Below, in pieces: positions 15,808 through 23,348 of a stretch of 64,000 bases of DNA. This stretch comes from JACRCG01 sp964524835 (lineage in GTDB: Bacteria; Desulfobacterota; Desulfuromonadia; Geobacterales; Pseudopelobacteraceae): assembly GCA_964524835.1 (NCBI GenBank), contig CAZGEG010000005.1:62001-126000 (forward strand), written 5' to 3'. Each line of letters begins with the position of its first letter. The first letter of the stretch is position 1. Under the pieces are notes generated by a model. It did no database searches and was not told the origin of the DNA. It was given only the letters and a program-made list of their open reading frames with translations. The position numbers and the translations under genes were made by a program.

Positions 15808-16767
15808 TCAGCACAGCCCGTGCAGTGCTGCTTCAAACGCCCGCAGGGTCTTGGCCCGCCGCAGCTCCTTGAGCGGTTTTGCCAGTTCCGGGTCATCCAG
15901 GTAGGCGATGATCTCCTTCACCTTGTTCAGCACCTGCGTATCGCCGCAGAACAGCTGGCCATAGCGGGTCAGCATCTCCCGCAGGTAGCGGCCAAGCTCC
16001 CCTCTCCGCTCTTCCCGGCCGGGCTCAGCGTTAACCGCTCCCCGCAGTCGCCGGAACAGCGCCGGGTCGGCAATCGCCCCCCGCCCCAGCATCAGGCCGG
16101 CAGCGCCGCTCTCGCCCAGCAGCCGTCCGCCATCGGCAGCGTTCCGGATATCACCGTTGGCAATCACCGGCAGCCGGGTACCCCGCACCACTTGGGCGGT
16201 CACCCCGTGGTCGGCAGCTCCGTAGTACTTCTGGACCACGGTGCGGGGATGAAGCACCAGGAAATCCACCCCGCTCGACTCGAAGAGCGGCAGCAGCGAC
16301 ATTATCTGCTCCGGATCGTCGTACCCAGAGCGGATCTTGACGGAGAAGGAGCCGTCGATGGCCTCCCGCAGGGCCGGGATGACCTCCGCAAGTTTGTGCG
16401 GACGGCGGAGCATCCCTCCGCCGGTCAGGCCACCACCCATCCGGCCATAGGGACACCCCATGTTAAGGTTGATATGTGCGGCACCAGCTTCCTGCGCGAC
16501 CCGGGCCGCCAGGACCAGCGCCTCCCGCTCATGCCCCACCAGCTGCACCACCAGCGGCACACCCTCCTGCTCGGTGGCAACATCCCGCAGGTCGGCAGCG
16601 GTGAGGCCCGCTCCAGCCGGCGCTGTATTGACGCGCATGAACTCGGTAAAGATGACGTCGGGGCGGACATGCTTGATGAAATAGGATCGCAAGGCCCGGT
16701 TGGTCAGCCCCTGCATTGGCGCCAGCATCAAGGGTGTGGTTCCGGGTTGCCATGGGAGCACCGTCAT
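15808..16767 (-). CDS. tRNA-dihydrouridine synthase family protein
   Basis: A 319-residue FMN-dependent Dus family TIM barrel. It has the N-terminal LAPMQGLTNRALR, the active-site loop NMGCPYGRMGGG with the general-acid Cys, VKIRSG for phosphate contact, LHPRTVVQKYYG, and IANGDI followed by LMLGRGAI. It reduces uridine to dihydrouridine in the D-loop of tRNAs. The loop after GCP differs from classic DusA/B/C (where KM or KTV usually follow), so the subgroup and target position are uncertain. Its ATG overlaps the stop of a small remnant upstream (16764-16767). A 388-codon frame on the other strand is a high-GC shadow. Confidence 0.88.
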   Translation of the reverse strand: MTVLPWQPGTTPLMLAPMQGLTNRALRSYFIKHVRPDVIFTEFMRVNTAPAGAGLTAADLRDVATEQEGVPLVVQLVGHEREALVLAARVAQEAGAAHINLNMGCPYGRMGGGLTGGGMLRRPHKLAEVIPALREAIDGSFSVKIRSGYDDPEQIMSLLPLFESSGVDFLVLHPRTVVQKYYGAADHGVTAQVVRGTRLPVIANGDIRNAADGGRLLGESGAAGLMLGRGAIADPALFRRLRGAVNAEPGREERRGELGRYLREMLTRYGQLFCGDTQVLNKVKEIIAYLDDPELAKPLKELRRAKTLRAFEAALHGLC

Positions 16768-16851
16768 GCCGTGGTCACCGTTTTCGGCGTTTTCCGGAAG
16801 GCGCAGCGGACGGTCGTGCCGTTATGGGAGGAAATGATCTGCATGCGACGT
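16764..16851 (-). pseudogene. Possible C-terminal remnant of a histidine kinase
   Basis: Twenty-seven codons ending in a TGA that overlaps the dus start read RRMQIISSHNGTTVRCAF, followed by RKTPKTVTTA. The GTTV-[RK] pattern resembles the last strand of GHKL ATPase domains of sensor kinases. A stop lies just upstream in frame, so at most a fragment survives. The match is short and could be chance. Confidence 0.3.
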
Positions 16852-16893
16852 ATTGTTGCTCAGTTGGCAGTGAAATTACAAGCATGGAATAGC

Positions 16894-16940
16894 AAAGGCG
16901 GCCGATTTGGCCGCCTTCTGGATTTGTACACAGTCCCCCC
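16894..16940 (+). repeat. Copy of the dispersed hairpin repeat
   Basis: AAAGGCGGCCgatttGGCCGCCTT is a full hairpin followed by the partly conserved tail GTACACAGTCCCCC. Confidence 0.65.
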
Positions 16941-17045
16941 TAATTCGGCACAGGTGCCTCAGGTTTTGGAATTCCCCCTGCCTTAATTGACAATGATCGA
17001 TTTGCGGCTACACTCACCTGACACATCTGCCTCAGGAGCCATGCA

Positions 17046-17423
17046 ATGACGAAGACAAGCGTATCTCAAACCCTAGACACCCTCGGTTCGATCATCAAAG
17101 CCTGTGAAGAAATTCAGGTGGTCCTTCATGAACAGGTCGATAAAACCAGCAACCCCATCTATCTGGCCGACTTTCAGCGGGATATCGTTACGCTGGATAA
17201 TCTGAAACTCATTATTGTGACAGTGTCGGAAGATTTCCGGAGAGAAACGGTCGGAGCAAGTACGGAGCTGCTGCTGAGGATCGCCGCCAATGATTTCAAA
17301 CAGAAACTGGCAATTATTCCGGAAAAGAAGACCTTGCGCAAAGAGATCGAGCGGCTTCTGAAAGATGTCCACAAGGATGTTGTCAGGCTCAAGATGACTA
17401 CACCCGACGGGGGCAAGGCTTGA
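17046..17423 (+). CDS. Hypothetical helical protein (125 aa)
   Basis: An all-helical cytoplasmic protein preceded by CAGGAG. Segments such as TLGSIIKACEEIQVVLHEQV and KKTLRKEIERLLKDVHKDVV look like long amphipathic helices, with no Cys and no recognisable motif. I do not recognise a family. A clean hairpin at 17434-17458 ends the transcript. It has no operon partner. Confidence 0.65.
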   Translation: MTKTSVSQTLDTLGSIIKACEEIQVVLHEQVDKTSNPIYLADFQRDIVTLDNLKLIIVTVSEDFRRETVGASTELLLRIAANDFKQKLAIIPEKKTLRKEIERLLKDVHKDVVRLKMTTPDGGKA

Positions 17424-17433
17424 AGCTTCGCTT

Positions 17434-17458
17434 ATGCGGGTGGCACCGCCACCCGCAT
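17434..17458. terminator. Bidirectional hairpin terminator between convergent genes
   Basis: ATGCGGGTGGC and GCCACCCGCAT pair perfectly around three bases between two convergent stops, with AT-rich sequence on both sides. Confidence 0.75.
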
Positions 17459-17469
17459 ATATTACTAAA

Positions 17470-17949
17470 TTACTTGATTACGCCAAGCTGTTTGAATAAA
17501 ACGTAGATGTCCATCACGTCCCAGTGCTCGGCAAGTTTGTTGTCCTGTATCCTGAAAATATCAACAGCATCAAAAGCATATTTCTGGTCAGCAGCAGGAA
17601 TGCCCAACCAATCCTTTGTAAGCGTCCCGGCATATGTGCCGTAAACCCACACTTCGTCACCATTTGCGATTATCTTCTTGACGGTATAATTCCAGTCGGG
17701 AACTGAGTCAAACCAAACCCCAAAAAACTCCTTGAACCCTTTTACACCCTGACTTACCAGCGGATTGTGCTGGATATAGTCAGCCTTTATGTATTGGTCT
17801 GCCGAGGACAGATTCTTATCTACAAATACTTCTTTAGCAAAGTTGCCTATCAGCTTCATATTGGCATCTTCCTTACTTCCTGCCAGTACATTCCCGGCCA
17901 ATGATACGGTTAAGAGTATTGCCAGAACTATTTTGCTTGTAACTTTCAT
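17470..17949 (-). CDS. Exported SnoaL-like (NTF2-fold) protein
   Basis: A 159-residue protein with a cleavable signal peptide (ending VLAGSK) and a SnoaL-like/ester-cyclase NTF2-type domain. The recognisable segments are YIQHNPLVSQGVKGFKEFF, then VWVYGTYAGTLTKDW, then VDIFRIQDNKLAEHWDVMD. Members are small-molecule binding or isomerising proteins of varied substrate, and no specific reaction can be assigned. It lies 59 bases downstream of the NmrA-like gene on the same strand and is probably in the same MarR-controlled operon. Confidence 0.8.
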   Translation of the reverse strand: MKVTSKIVLAILLTVSLAGNVLAGSKEDANMKLIGNFAKEVFVDKNLSSADQYIKADYIQHNPLVSQGVKGFKEFFGVWFDSVPDWNYTVKKIIANGDEVWVYGTYAGTLTKDWLGIPAADQKYAFDAVDIFRIQDNKLAEHWDVMDIYVLFKQLGVIK

Positions 17950-18008
17950 TGTCGTTCCTCCATGTGATTATTATTGTGCCGTTTAATTTTGATGTCTGCC
18001 ATACGCGT

Positions 18009-18869
18009 TCAATGCTTGAGATAGCTTCGGATATAATCGCGAAGTGATGTCGCTGGCCGCCCGGCCAATGTTGTTACATCATTCGAGACGGATGCGTATT
18101 CACCTGCGCCTGATGCTGCGTAAATGCTCGTCAAACCTTCGACAAGAAACTCAGGCATACCTAATGACCGAAAATATTCTGCACAGCTGTCAAGGGTGGC
18201 ATCGACCACCACTATTTTTTTACAATGCTCTTGCGATAACACTGCGGCGATGTCATGCGCATCAAACGATTCAGGACCGGTCAGTTCGTATATCGAATTG
18301 TCCTTAGCTTTGCCGGTAAGAGCACCCACAACTGCAGCGGCAACATCCTCATGAGTAATGTATGCCACTTTGCCGCTTGCGCCTGGAATAGCAAAGACGC
18401 CGCTCTCTTTTGCCTGAGCTAGCAGGCTGTCGAGGTTTGACGCGTATTGGTTGTCGCGCAGGATGATGTATGTCAGACCCGATGCTTTAAGATATGCCTC
18501 TGTATCTACATACGGTGCTGCAAAGATAAATTTACTACCCGGTACAGGGTTAGTGAAACTGGTATAGACGACTTTCTTCACGCCGGCTTTTTTGGCAGCG
18601 TCAATGGCTGCACGGTGGTTAGCGATACGGACTTCATTTGGGCCGGCACCAGAAATCAGCAATAACGTTTCAATGCCACTGAATGCCTTTTCCATGCTCG
18701 CCGGGTCATCATAATCTGCACGGGCGACTTCAAAGCCGCGGCTGTCCAAGTCACCAAGCTTTTCAGTAGAGCGGGCAGTAAGACGAACATTTGCAGGTGC
18801 AACATTTTTTTGCAGTTCTGCAATAACGGCTTGGCCAAGTTTTCCATTTGCTGCGGTAATAGCTAACAT
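18009..18869 (-). CDS. NmrA-like NAD(P)-binding oxidoreductase (QorB type)
   Basis: A 286-residue atypical short-chain dehydrogenase: the N-terminal nucleotide loop TAANGKLGQAVIAEL, then VYTSFTNPVPGSKF and YIILRDNQYASNLDSLL, the arrangement of E. coli QtorB/YtfG-type quinone reductases and of NmrA-like sensors. The start at 18869 has AGGAG at good spacing. The catalytic Tyr-x-x-x-Lys of classical SDRs is not obvious. An imperfect copy of the MarR operator (18895-18916) lies 26 bases upstream, so it is probably repressed by the adjacent MarR protein and induced by the regulator's ligand. Confidence 0.85.
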   Translation of the reverse strand: MLAITAANGKLGQAVIAELQKNVAPANVRLTARSTEKLGDLDSRGFEVARADYDDPASMEKAFSGIETLLLISGAGPNEVRIANHRAAIDAAKKAGVKKVVYTSFTNPVPGSKFIFAAPYVDTEAYLKASGLTYIILRDNQYASNLDSLLAQAKESGVFAIPGASGKVAYITHEDVAAAVVGALTGKAKDNSIYELTGPESFDAHDIAAVLSQEHCKKIVVVDATLDSCAEYFRSLGMPEFLVEGLTSIYAASGAGEYASVSNDVTTLAGRPATSLRDYIRSYLKH

Positions 18870-18894
18870 TTGATTTCTCCTTTTCAGTGACGAA

Positions 18895-18916
18895 AACAGT
18901 TTGATATCCAACTAAA
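18895..18916. promoter_or_regulatory. Second MarR operator, upstream of the NmrA-like gene
   Basis: AACAGTTTG-atat-CCAACTAAA matches TTTAGTTTG-acac-CAAACTAAA (19363-19384) at 14 of 18 arm positions, with the same four-base spacer. It lies between the MarR stop and the NmrA-like start. Confidence 0.65.
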
Positions 18917-18930
18917 TGTTCAAAAAAATA

Positions 18931-19353
18931 CTAGAAGTTATCCCCGATTTTTTTCAGGATGCACACCACCTCCTGTTGTTCTTTACTATCAATGCCCTGC
19001 CAGATACGAGACAGGAGCCTGTTTGAGATATCCATAAATACGGGCCGCAACTCTTCTCCTTTCTGAGTAAGCCTGACGAGGTAACTGCGCTGGTCGTCGC
19101 TACTCGGCAGCTTCTCAACATATCCCCCGGCAATCAGCTTACCCACCAGCGTTGTTACCGTAGATTTATCCCTTCTGACCGCTTTTGCTAAGTCCTTCAT
19201 TGCCACGACGTTGTTATGAAAAAGATGATTAAGCAGTGCCCCGTGCGAAGGAGCCAGGCCGGTTACGCCGTTCTTCTGCAATTCTTGAAGCAGATAACCG
19301 TTTATCTTTGCGCGAATGTCGCTAATTTGTGCTGCGATTCTGTTTGTTTCCAT
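18931..19353 (-). CDS. MarR family transcriptional regulator
   Basis: This 140-residue winged-helix repressor has the helix-turn-helix and wing at MKDLAKAVRRDKSTVTTLVG and KLPSSDDQRSYLVRLTQKG; the DxRS-x-x-V wing signature is intact. I start at ATG 19353 because a longer frame would run through a perfect operator. A TTGACT -35 and TAAATT -10 with 17 bases between them flank that operator, placing transcription start at or just before the ATG, so the mRNA may be leaderless. The regulator should repress itself and the downstream NmrA/SnoaL genes, responding to a small ligand that cannot be guessed. Confidence 0.88.
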   Translation of the reverse strand: METNRIAAQISDIRAKINGYLLQELQKNGVTGLAPSHGALLNHLFHNNVVAMKDLAKAVRRDKSTVTTLVGKLIAGGYVEKLPSSDDQRSYLVRLTQKGEELRPVFMDISNRLLSRIWQGIDSKEQQEVVCILKKIGDNF

Positions 19354-19360
19354 AGCTGCC

Positions 19361-19389
19361 AATTTAGTTTGACACCAAACTAAAGTCAA
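19361..19389 (-). promoter_or_regulatory. marR promoter with a perfect operator between -35 and -10
   Basis: On the minus strand TTGACT (19384-19389), 17 bases, TAAATT (19361-19366). The spacer is filled by TTTAGTTTG-N4-CAAACTAAA (19363-19384), a perfect 9-bp inverted repeat. Repressor binding would block RNA polymerase directly. Confidence 0.75.
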
Positions 19390-19560
19390 GGTTTTTCTAA
19401 ATCACATTGAATTTCTTCACTGCGTAGCTACTTCTGGTAAGATTGCAGCGAGAATCAGTGGCAGATTTGCGCCCCGTCTGGTGGTACGCTATTAGCTATT
19501 TTTCTATTGGGAAAACTGAAGTTAGATTTTGTAGAGAATTCCGGGAACAGTTTACTTAAT
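19390..19560. other. Gene-free stretch with a reverse copy of the dispersed repeat
   Basis: AT-rich DNA upstream of marR with no ORF of note. GAATTCCGGGAACAGTTTAC and the following TTAATTCA (19536-19563) are the reverse complement of the repeat tail found at 23375-23398, so one repeat copy abuts the broken vapC. Confidence 0.55.
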
Positions 19561-19668
19561 TCACTCCCACGGATTACACACTCGCACCCCGCATCTCTCA
19601 ATATCCCTGACAACCCGCGTCACCACAATCAGCCCATGTGCCGCAGCGGTGGCGGCAATGCATATTGG
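19561..19668 (-). pseudogene. C-terminal fossil of a VapC-type PIN toxin
   Basis: On the minus strand the last 35 codons read IAATAAAHGLIVVTR, then VVRDIERCGVRVCNPWE and a stop. This is the typical end of FitB/VapC PIN-domain toxins (IAATA-x-x-HGL-x-VVTRN). The rest of the gene is missing. The break point is the CATTGGGGTCA repeat that begins at 19662, the edge of the RAYT element, so insertion of the element probably destroyed the toxin. Confidence 0.7.
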
Positions 19669-19726
19669 GGTCATGCGCCACATTGACATTGGGGTCATTG
19701 ACATTGGGGTCAGGTCTTGAAATATC
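19664..19726. repeat. CATTGGGGTCA repeats, left end of the broken RAYT element
   Basis: Three copies of ATTGGGGTCA lie within 50 bases. The last runs into GGGGTCAGGTCTTGAAATAT, the reverse complement of the right-end sequence at 20033-20056. These inverted ends bound the RAYT remnant. Confidence 0.7.
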
Positions 19727-20007
19727 AGTTTTCCCCTCTATCCGATTGTATGCCTGGGTGTAAACGCCGTTCAAATGGCGCATACCGGCGGAAAGGTTGC
19801 CTTCCGGGGTTTCGATGAGGAGGTGATAGTGGTTGTCCATCAGGCAGTAGGCGTGACAGAGCCAATTAAACGCTTTACCGTCTGGCCGAGGATTGAGAGG
19901 AAGAGATGGCGGTCGTTGTCATCTTCGAAGATATCAGACCGTGCGTTGCCGCGAGAGGTCACGTGATAGACGGCACCGGGATATTTTATGCGTAAAGGTC
20001 GAGCCAT
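19726..20007 (-). pseudogene. Frameshifted, truncated RAYT transposase (IS200/Y1 type)
   Basis: The N-terminus reads MARPLRIKYPGAVYHVTSRG, then FEDDNDRHLFLSIL. The frame breaks near 19866 (one base lost in an expected RFNWLCH), and the next frame continues CLMDNHYHLLIETPEGNL with the His-x-His of the HUH site. Homology stops at RIEGKT, where the sequence joins the left-end repeat directly, so the Tyr helix and C-terminal domain are deleted. This is a dead paralogue of the intact RAYT at 22273-23238. Confidence 0.8.
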
Positions 20008-20029
20008 GCAGGGACTATAACACCAAAAA

Positions 20030-20090
20030 CTTATATTTCAAGACCTGACCCCAAAGGCCCCTTTCAAGACCTGACCCCAAAGGCCCCAAA
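20030..20090. repeat. CAAGACCTGACCCCAAAGGCC tandem, right end of the broken RAYT element
   Basis: TCAAGACCTGACCCCAAAGG occurs twice in tandem. Both copies are inverted with respect to the left end (19664-19726). The intact RAYT has a related end, TCAAGCCTGACCCC, at 23262-23275. Confidence 0.7.
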
Positions 20091-20168
20091 ATGGCATTGA
20101 CGGTCGTTTACTTTGGGGGTACTGTTTCAATTAGCAAAAGCAAACCCACCTCTGCGAGGGAGCATGTC

Positions 20169-21080
20169 ATGAAAATAAACATTATTTATATCTGCATGTT
20201 AGCATGTCTGTCCACCACTGCCGCCTATGCCGCATCCGGCGAAAACTGGGAAATCACCACCACAACCGACATGCCCGGCATGCCCGTTGCGATGGGAGAA
20301 ACAACCGTAACGGCTTGCTTTCCCAAGGGCGCGGAGAAGGACCCCAAGCAGCTTATGAAGCAGGCGGGCGAATGCGAAGTGACCGACCTTAAGACAGCCG
20401 GCTCAAAGACCACCTGGAAGATGAAGTGCGACAGGGACGGTGATGTCATGACGGGTAAAGGCGAGGTCGTTCACAAGACGGGCAGCTTTAAAGGCGTCAC
20501 CAAACTGTCAGGCACATCAGACGGACAAGAGGTCAACATGACCGCAAATTATCAGGGAAAACGCATCGGCACGCCATGCGACACCTCAGAGGCTCCGGCC
20601 GTTGCCGTCAAGGGCATGGAAAATATAAACGAGATGATGGGGATGGCAAACAAGCAGATGGCGAGTGCCATGGCAGAACAATGCGAAGTGTCCAATTATC
20701 GGCCGGTCGAGCTGATTTCAAACAAGTTCTTTGGCCCCGCTGCTGCGTGCCCCGGCAAAGAAAAGTTTGCCTGCAAGATCATCGGCAAGAAAGTAGCGAA
20801 AGATACCGATGTGTATGTAAAACTGGCCAAGCATGATGACACGTCGGATGACTCCATCGCCAAAGCCTGCGCCATTGATATGGAGGCTACGACCAAATCG
20901 ATCTGCAAAATGGTTGACAGCAGCAATTACCGGGAACTTGCCGAATATTGCCCGACAGAAGCCAAAGCGTTCGAAGTGGAGCAGGCGCCGGCTTCCGGGG
21001 CAGGCAGCGGAGCTGTCGGCAGCACCACAAACAGCGTCATCGACGGCGCCAGGAAGCTGAAAGGTTTGTTCGGTTTCTGA
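20169..21080 (+). CDS. Exported DUF3617-containing protein
   Basis: This 303-residue protein has a signal peptide (ends AAYAAS) followed by a DUF3617-type domain: GENWEITTTTDMPGMPVAMG, then CFPKGAEKDPKQ, then TWKMKCDRDGDVMTGKGEV. Its second half contains several Cys and a Gly/Ala tail. DUF3617 proteins are periplasmic and of unknown function. The start at 20169 is preceded by GAGGGAG; the 26 codons upstream arise from the RAYT right-end region. A TTGACG (20096) with TACTGT 17 bases later may be its promoter, placed just outside the RAYT end. Confidence 0.75.
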   Translation: MKINIIYICMLACLSTTAAYAASGENWEITTTTDMPGMPVAMGETTVTACFPKGAEKDPKQLMKQAGECEVTDLKTAGSKTTWKMKCDRDGDVMTGKGEVVHKTGSFKGVTKLSGTSDGQEVNMTANYQGKRIGTPCDTSEAPAVAVKGMENINEMMGMANKQMASAMAEQCEVSNYRPVELISNKFFGPAAACPGKEKFACKIIGKKVAKDTDVYVKLAKHDDTSDDSIAKACAIDMEATTKSICKMVDSSNYRELAEYCPTEAKAFEVEQAPASGAGSGAVGSTTNSVIDGARKLKGLFGF

Positions 21081-21215
21081 TTCACACTCTCCCACCTGAT
21101 CGGGGTGTTGCCGCCCGGCCGATGTGTTCCCGGCGGCAGCGCCCCCGAAGCTTTTTAGACCGCACTCTTTGCCAGTCATCAGCATACAGCTAGACCGATA
21201 ACCGGAAGGTGGACT

Positions 21216-21674
21216 CTAATTCCAGTTATCAATTTTAAGATCATGGGGCGACGGCTTCCCTGTGCCTGTTTCCACATATTCACGCAGGCTCAAGAGGAAC
21301 GTGGCCCACTTCATACTGCAGTGAGCTGTCGCCTCAACGGCCTCGCGCCAGTTCCGGTGGCCGAAGAGGACAATCGTCTGGCCATCCTGCTCTGACAGCT
21401 GGAAGGTGATGTCAGTGCCAACCCATTCCTCCGGCCCCTCTACGCAGCGCCAGCGAACGTCTTTATTTTCGTTCAGCTCCTGCACGTCCATAACCATCTT
21501 GCCCAGAAGTTCGCCTGTCTTCGTTAGAAAGCTGAATGCGATCTTTCCTCCAACCGCAGCATCACCTGTTACTTCCTCGGTCCACCAGCCGGCCAGACCC
21601 TCCAGAGTTGTCAGCGCCTTATATACCCGATCTGCAGGGGTTTTGATTCCGATTCGATGAATAATGTCTACCAT
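21216..21674 (-). CDS. SRPBCC/AHSA1-type protein
   Basis: This 152-residue helix-grip (START-like) protein has IIHRIGIKTPADRVYKALTT at the N-terminus, GLAGWWTEEV, then WVGTDITFQLSEQDG and a long C-terminal helix (MKWATFLLSLREYVETG). AHSA1-like proteins bind hydrophobic ligands or act as chaperone partners; the actual ligand is unknown. The start at 21674 is supported by GGAGGT seven bases upstream, making the 19 extra upstream codons unlikely. It is monocistronic. Confidence 0.82.
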   Translation of the reverse strand: MVDIIHRIGIKTPADRVYKALTTLEGLAGWWTEEVTGDAAVGGKIAFSFLTKTGELLGKMVMDVQELNENKDVRWRCVEGPEEWVGTDITFQLSEQDGQTIVLFGHRNWREAVEATAHCSMKWATFLLSLREYVETGTGKPSPHDLKIDNWN

Positions 21675-21748
21675 ATCGGCCACCTCCAGTACTGTGTCGT
21701 CATGCCTAATTGTAGTACTCCCGTTTATCAAACGCGAACTGAAACAGC

Positions 21749-21800
21749 AAAGGCGGCCAATTGGCCGCCTTTTTAATTATGTATATGTACCCGGAGTTCC
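21749..21800 (+). repeat. Best-preserved hairpin of the dispersed repeat family
   Basis: AAAGGCGGCCAATTGGCCGCCTTT is a perfect 24-base palindrome, followed by TTAATTATGTATATG and a CCCGGAGTTCC tail. It lies between the SRPBCC gene and hicB. Confidence 0.75.
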
Positions 21801-21808
21801 CCGCCAAC

Positions 21809-22141
21809 TCAAGCCGCTTTTTTCAGAAGCCTCTGGCAATAGCTGTTCAGGCTTTCCCCCTCGTTCAGGGCGCGAATAGCCAGCGCCTGGTGCAGTTCCC
21901 TGTCCACGCGCAGAACGAAGCGGCCTGAATAGTTCTTATTGGCCGTTGCCGGCGGAAGCGGCTTCTTGTCCGCCTGGTACAGTTCAATCGCCTCTTCGAC
22001 CACCCCGCATAACTCCCGATAGACGGCTGCCTCATCGTCACCATGCACACCGCCGCGGATCAGTCCGGGGCATGAACCAACGTAGCAATTGTCTTCCTCG
22101 GACCATTGTACAATCTTGAGATACTTGTCCCCCGGTTTCAT
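21809..22141 (-). CDS. hicB: HicB family antitoxin
   Basis: A 110-residue two-part protein: a partial RNase-H-like HicB fold (QWSEEDNCYVGSCPGLIRGG then HGDDEAAVYRELCGVVEEAI) and a C-terminal ribbon-helix-helix (GRFVLRVDRELHQALAIRA). HicB neutralises the HicA mRNA interferase and represses the operon. No intact hicA is present. Its ATG overlaps the stop of a 32-codon remnant that the RAYT element has cut, so this is an orphan antitoxin. Confidence 0.85.
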   Translation of the reverse strand: MKPGDKYLKIVQWSEEDNCYVGSCPGLIRGGVHGDDEAAVYRELCGVVEEAIELYQADKKPLPPATANKNYSGRFVLRVDRELHQALAIRALNEGESLNSYCQRLLKKAA

Positions 22142-22236
22142 TTCTCATTCTCCTTGATTGCTTCCCGCACGGCTCGCTCCTGATAGGGTTTGGCGTCATC
22201 GCCCGGCTTGCCCGAGATAGTGATCGGCAGGGCACA
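22138..22236 (-). pseudogene. Remnant of the gene upstream of hicB (possible toxin)
   Basis: The last 32 codons before the ATGA overlap with hicB read CALPITISGKPGDDAKPYQE, followed by RAVREAIKENEK. Frame and overlap show this was the preceding gene of the operon, where a HicA toxin would be expected, but the tail alone does not identify the family. The sequence stops at the left end of the RAYT element (about 22240). Confidence 0.55.
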
Positions 22237-22237
22237 T

Positions 22238-22272
22238 TTCGGGTGAACGCTTTCGGGGTCACGCTTTCGGGG
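22238..22272. repeat. ACGCTTTCGGGGTCA tandem, left end of the intact RAYT element
   Basis: Two copies of ACGCTTTCGGGGTCA lead into GGGGTCAGGCTTGACTTT, the reverse complement of the right end (GTCAAGCCTGACCCC, 23261-23275). The layout parallels the broken RAYT at 19664. Confidence 0.7.
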
Positions 22273-23238
22273 TCAGGCTTGACTTTTTGCTATTTTAGTA
22301 AGTTCAGCGCGAACCGCAGAGATTTTCTCATTAAGACCGTCATCATCAGGCGCCAACACTGCTATCCGGCGCGCCGATCTGCCCAAAGGAGCAATGCTCC
22401 GCCTCAGATATGCACCCAAACCGGTCAGTGATAATGCCGGTGATTCCAGGACCAGCAGCGAGGCGACCGCTCTGGCCTCACTGCAATGGCGCACTTTCCC
22501 CGGCGCTGCGAGATCCTCTTCCGAAATTCCATAGACCCGGCAGACGGCGCCTGTCACATCGATCAGTTCATACCTGCACAAAGGTAACTCGTCGGTCCGT
22601 GTCAACGCCTCATCGGCAAAAACGTCATCCCCGAGAATCCGGCCTTCACAGGTACCGGCGTGAAACTCATTTCTCCGCTGTTCACCAATGCCATCGAGAA
22701 CAAATTGCCCATACCGCTGTACGGCGCTCCCCGCATCACTGTCCAGAAGAGACACCACCCATTCGGTTGTCAGCCAGGGAATGATTTCCCTGTTCATATA
22801 TGCCCGATGACTGCTCCATGGGTAGTCGTCAGGCAAAGCAGTCACCGCTGCCCTGACAGGATTCAAATGGATATAGCGTGCCAACTCCAGCAAATAGGAG
22901 TCAGCATCAATGAGCAGCGCCTTGTAGCGCCCCTGGAAGACATGGCCGGTACGGGATTGAGAGTAGTTGACCCACGTCGTATATCGTTGTGAGATGTTCT
23001 GCATGATGCGGGAAAGCGGGACGTCCCCCGTCTGTATAACCAGATGGATGTGGTTGGTCATCAGACAGAAGGCGTGGATACGACAGTTGAACTTTTCTAC
23101 CGCCCGTTGCAGGAAGAGATACAGCCGCAGGCGATCGGAGTCATCGAAGAAGATCGGGTTTCCGGCGTTGCCGCGCAGGATAACATGATAGACGGCGCCT
23201 GGAAAATATATGCGTGGTTTGCGTGGCATGAAGGACAT
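22273..23238 (-). CDS. REP-associated tyrosine transposase (RAYT)
   Basis: This 321-residue intact Y1-type HUH nuclease of the RAYT family has N-terminal MPRKPRIYFPGAVYHVILRG, the HUH pair in CLMTNHIHLVIQTG, TGHVFQGRYKALLID, and the catalytic-Tyr helix YLLELARYIHLNPVRAA. A C-terminal extension follows with a DnaA-like helix-turn-helix (EARAVASLLVLE to LTGLGAYLRRS). RAYTs are single-copy relatives of IS200 transposases that process REP-type hairpins. Hairpin repeats are plentiful nearby (21749, 23291, 23349). Inverted end sequences flank the gene. The start may be three codons further in (MPRK). Confidence 0.92.
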   Translation of the reverse strand: MSFMPRKPRIYFPGAVYHVILRGNAGNPIFFDDSDRLRLYLFLQRAVEKFNCRIHAFCLMTNHIHLVIQTGDVPLSRIMQNISQRYTTWVNYSQSRTGHVFQGRYKALLIDADSYLLELARYIHLNPVRAAVTALPDDYPWSSHRAYMNREIIPWLTTEWVVSLLDSDAGSAVQRYGQFVLDGIGEQRRNEFHAGTCEGRILGDDVFADEALTRTDELPLCRYELIDVTGAVCRVYGISEEDLAAPGKVRHCSEARAVASLLVLESPALSLTGLGAYLRRSIAPLGRSARRIAVLAPDDDGLNEKISAVRAELTKIAKSQA

Positions 23239-23257
23239 ATATCTGTAAATAGCAGAA

Positions 23258-23283
23258 AGTCAAGCCTGACCCCAAAGGCGCGG
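23258..23283. repeat. GTCAAGCCTGACCCC right end of the intact RAYT element
   Basis: AAGTCAAGCCTGACCCCAAA is inverted relative to 22253-22272 and closely similar to the right end of the broken element (TCAAGACCTGACCCCAAA). Confidence 0.65.
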
Positions 23284-23290
23284 AATTCCG

Positions 23291-23330
23291 TGGCCGCCTT
23301 TTTAATTATGTATGCTGTCCCCGGAATTCC
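23291..23330 (+). repeat. Dispersed repeat, 3' arm plus tail
   Basis: TGGCCGCCTTTTTAATTATG and then TATGCTGTCCCCGGAATTCC. It is preceded by CGGAATTCCG, so the element is flanked by GGAATTCCG on both sides. Confidence 0.75.
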
Positions 23331-23348
23331 GTGGCAACAAGTAACACA

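Noticed and set aside
15820..16986. 388-codon open frame antisense to the dihydrouridine synthase
   Set aside because: Shadow of a high-GC gene: His/Arg/Gln-rich translation without motifs, running into a dispersed repeat at its end.
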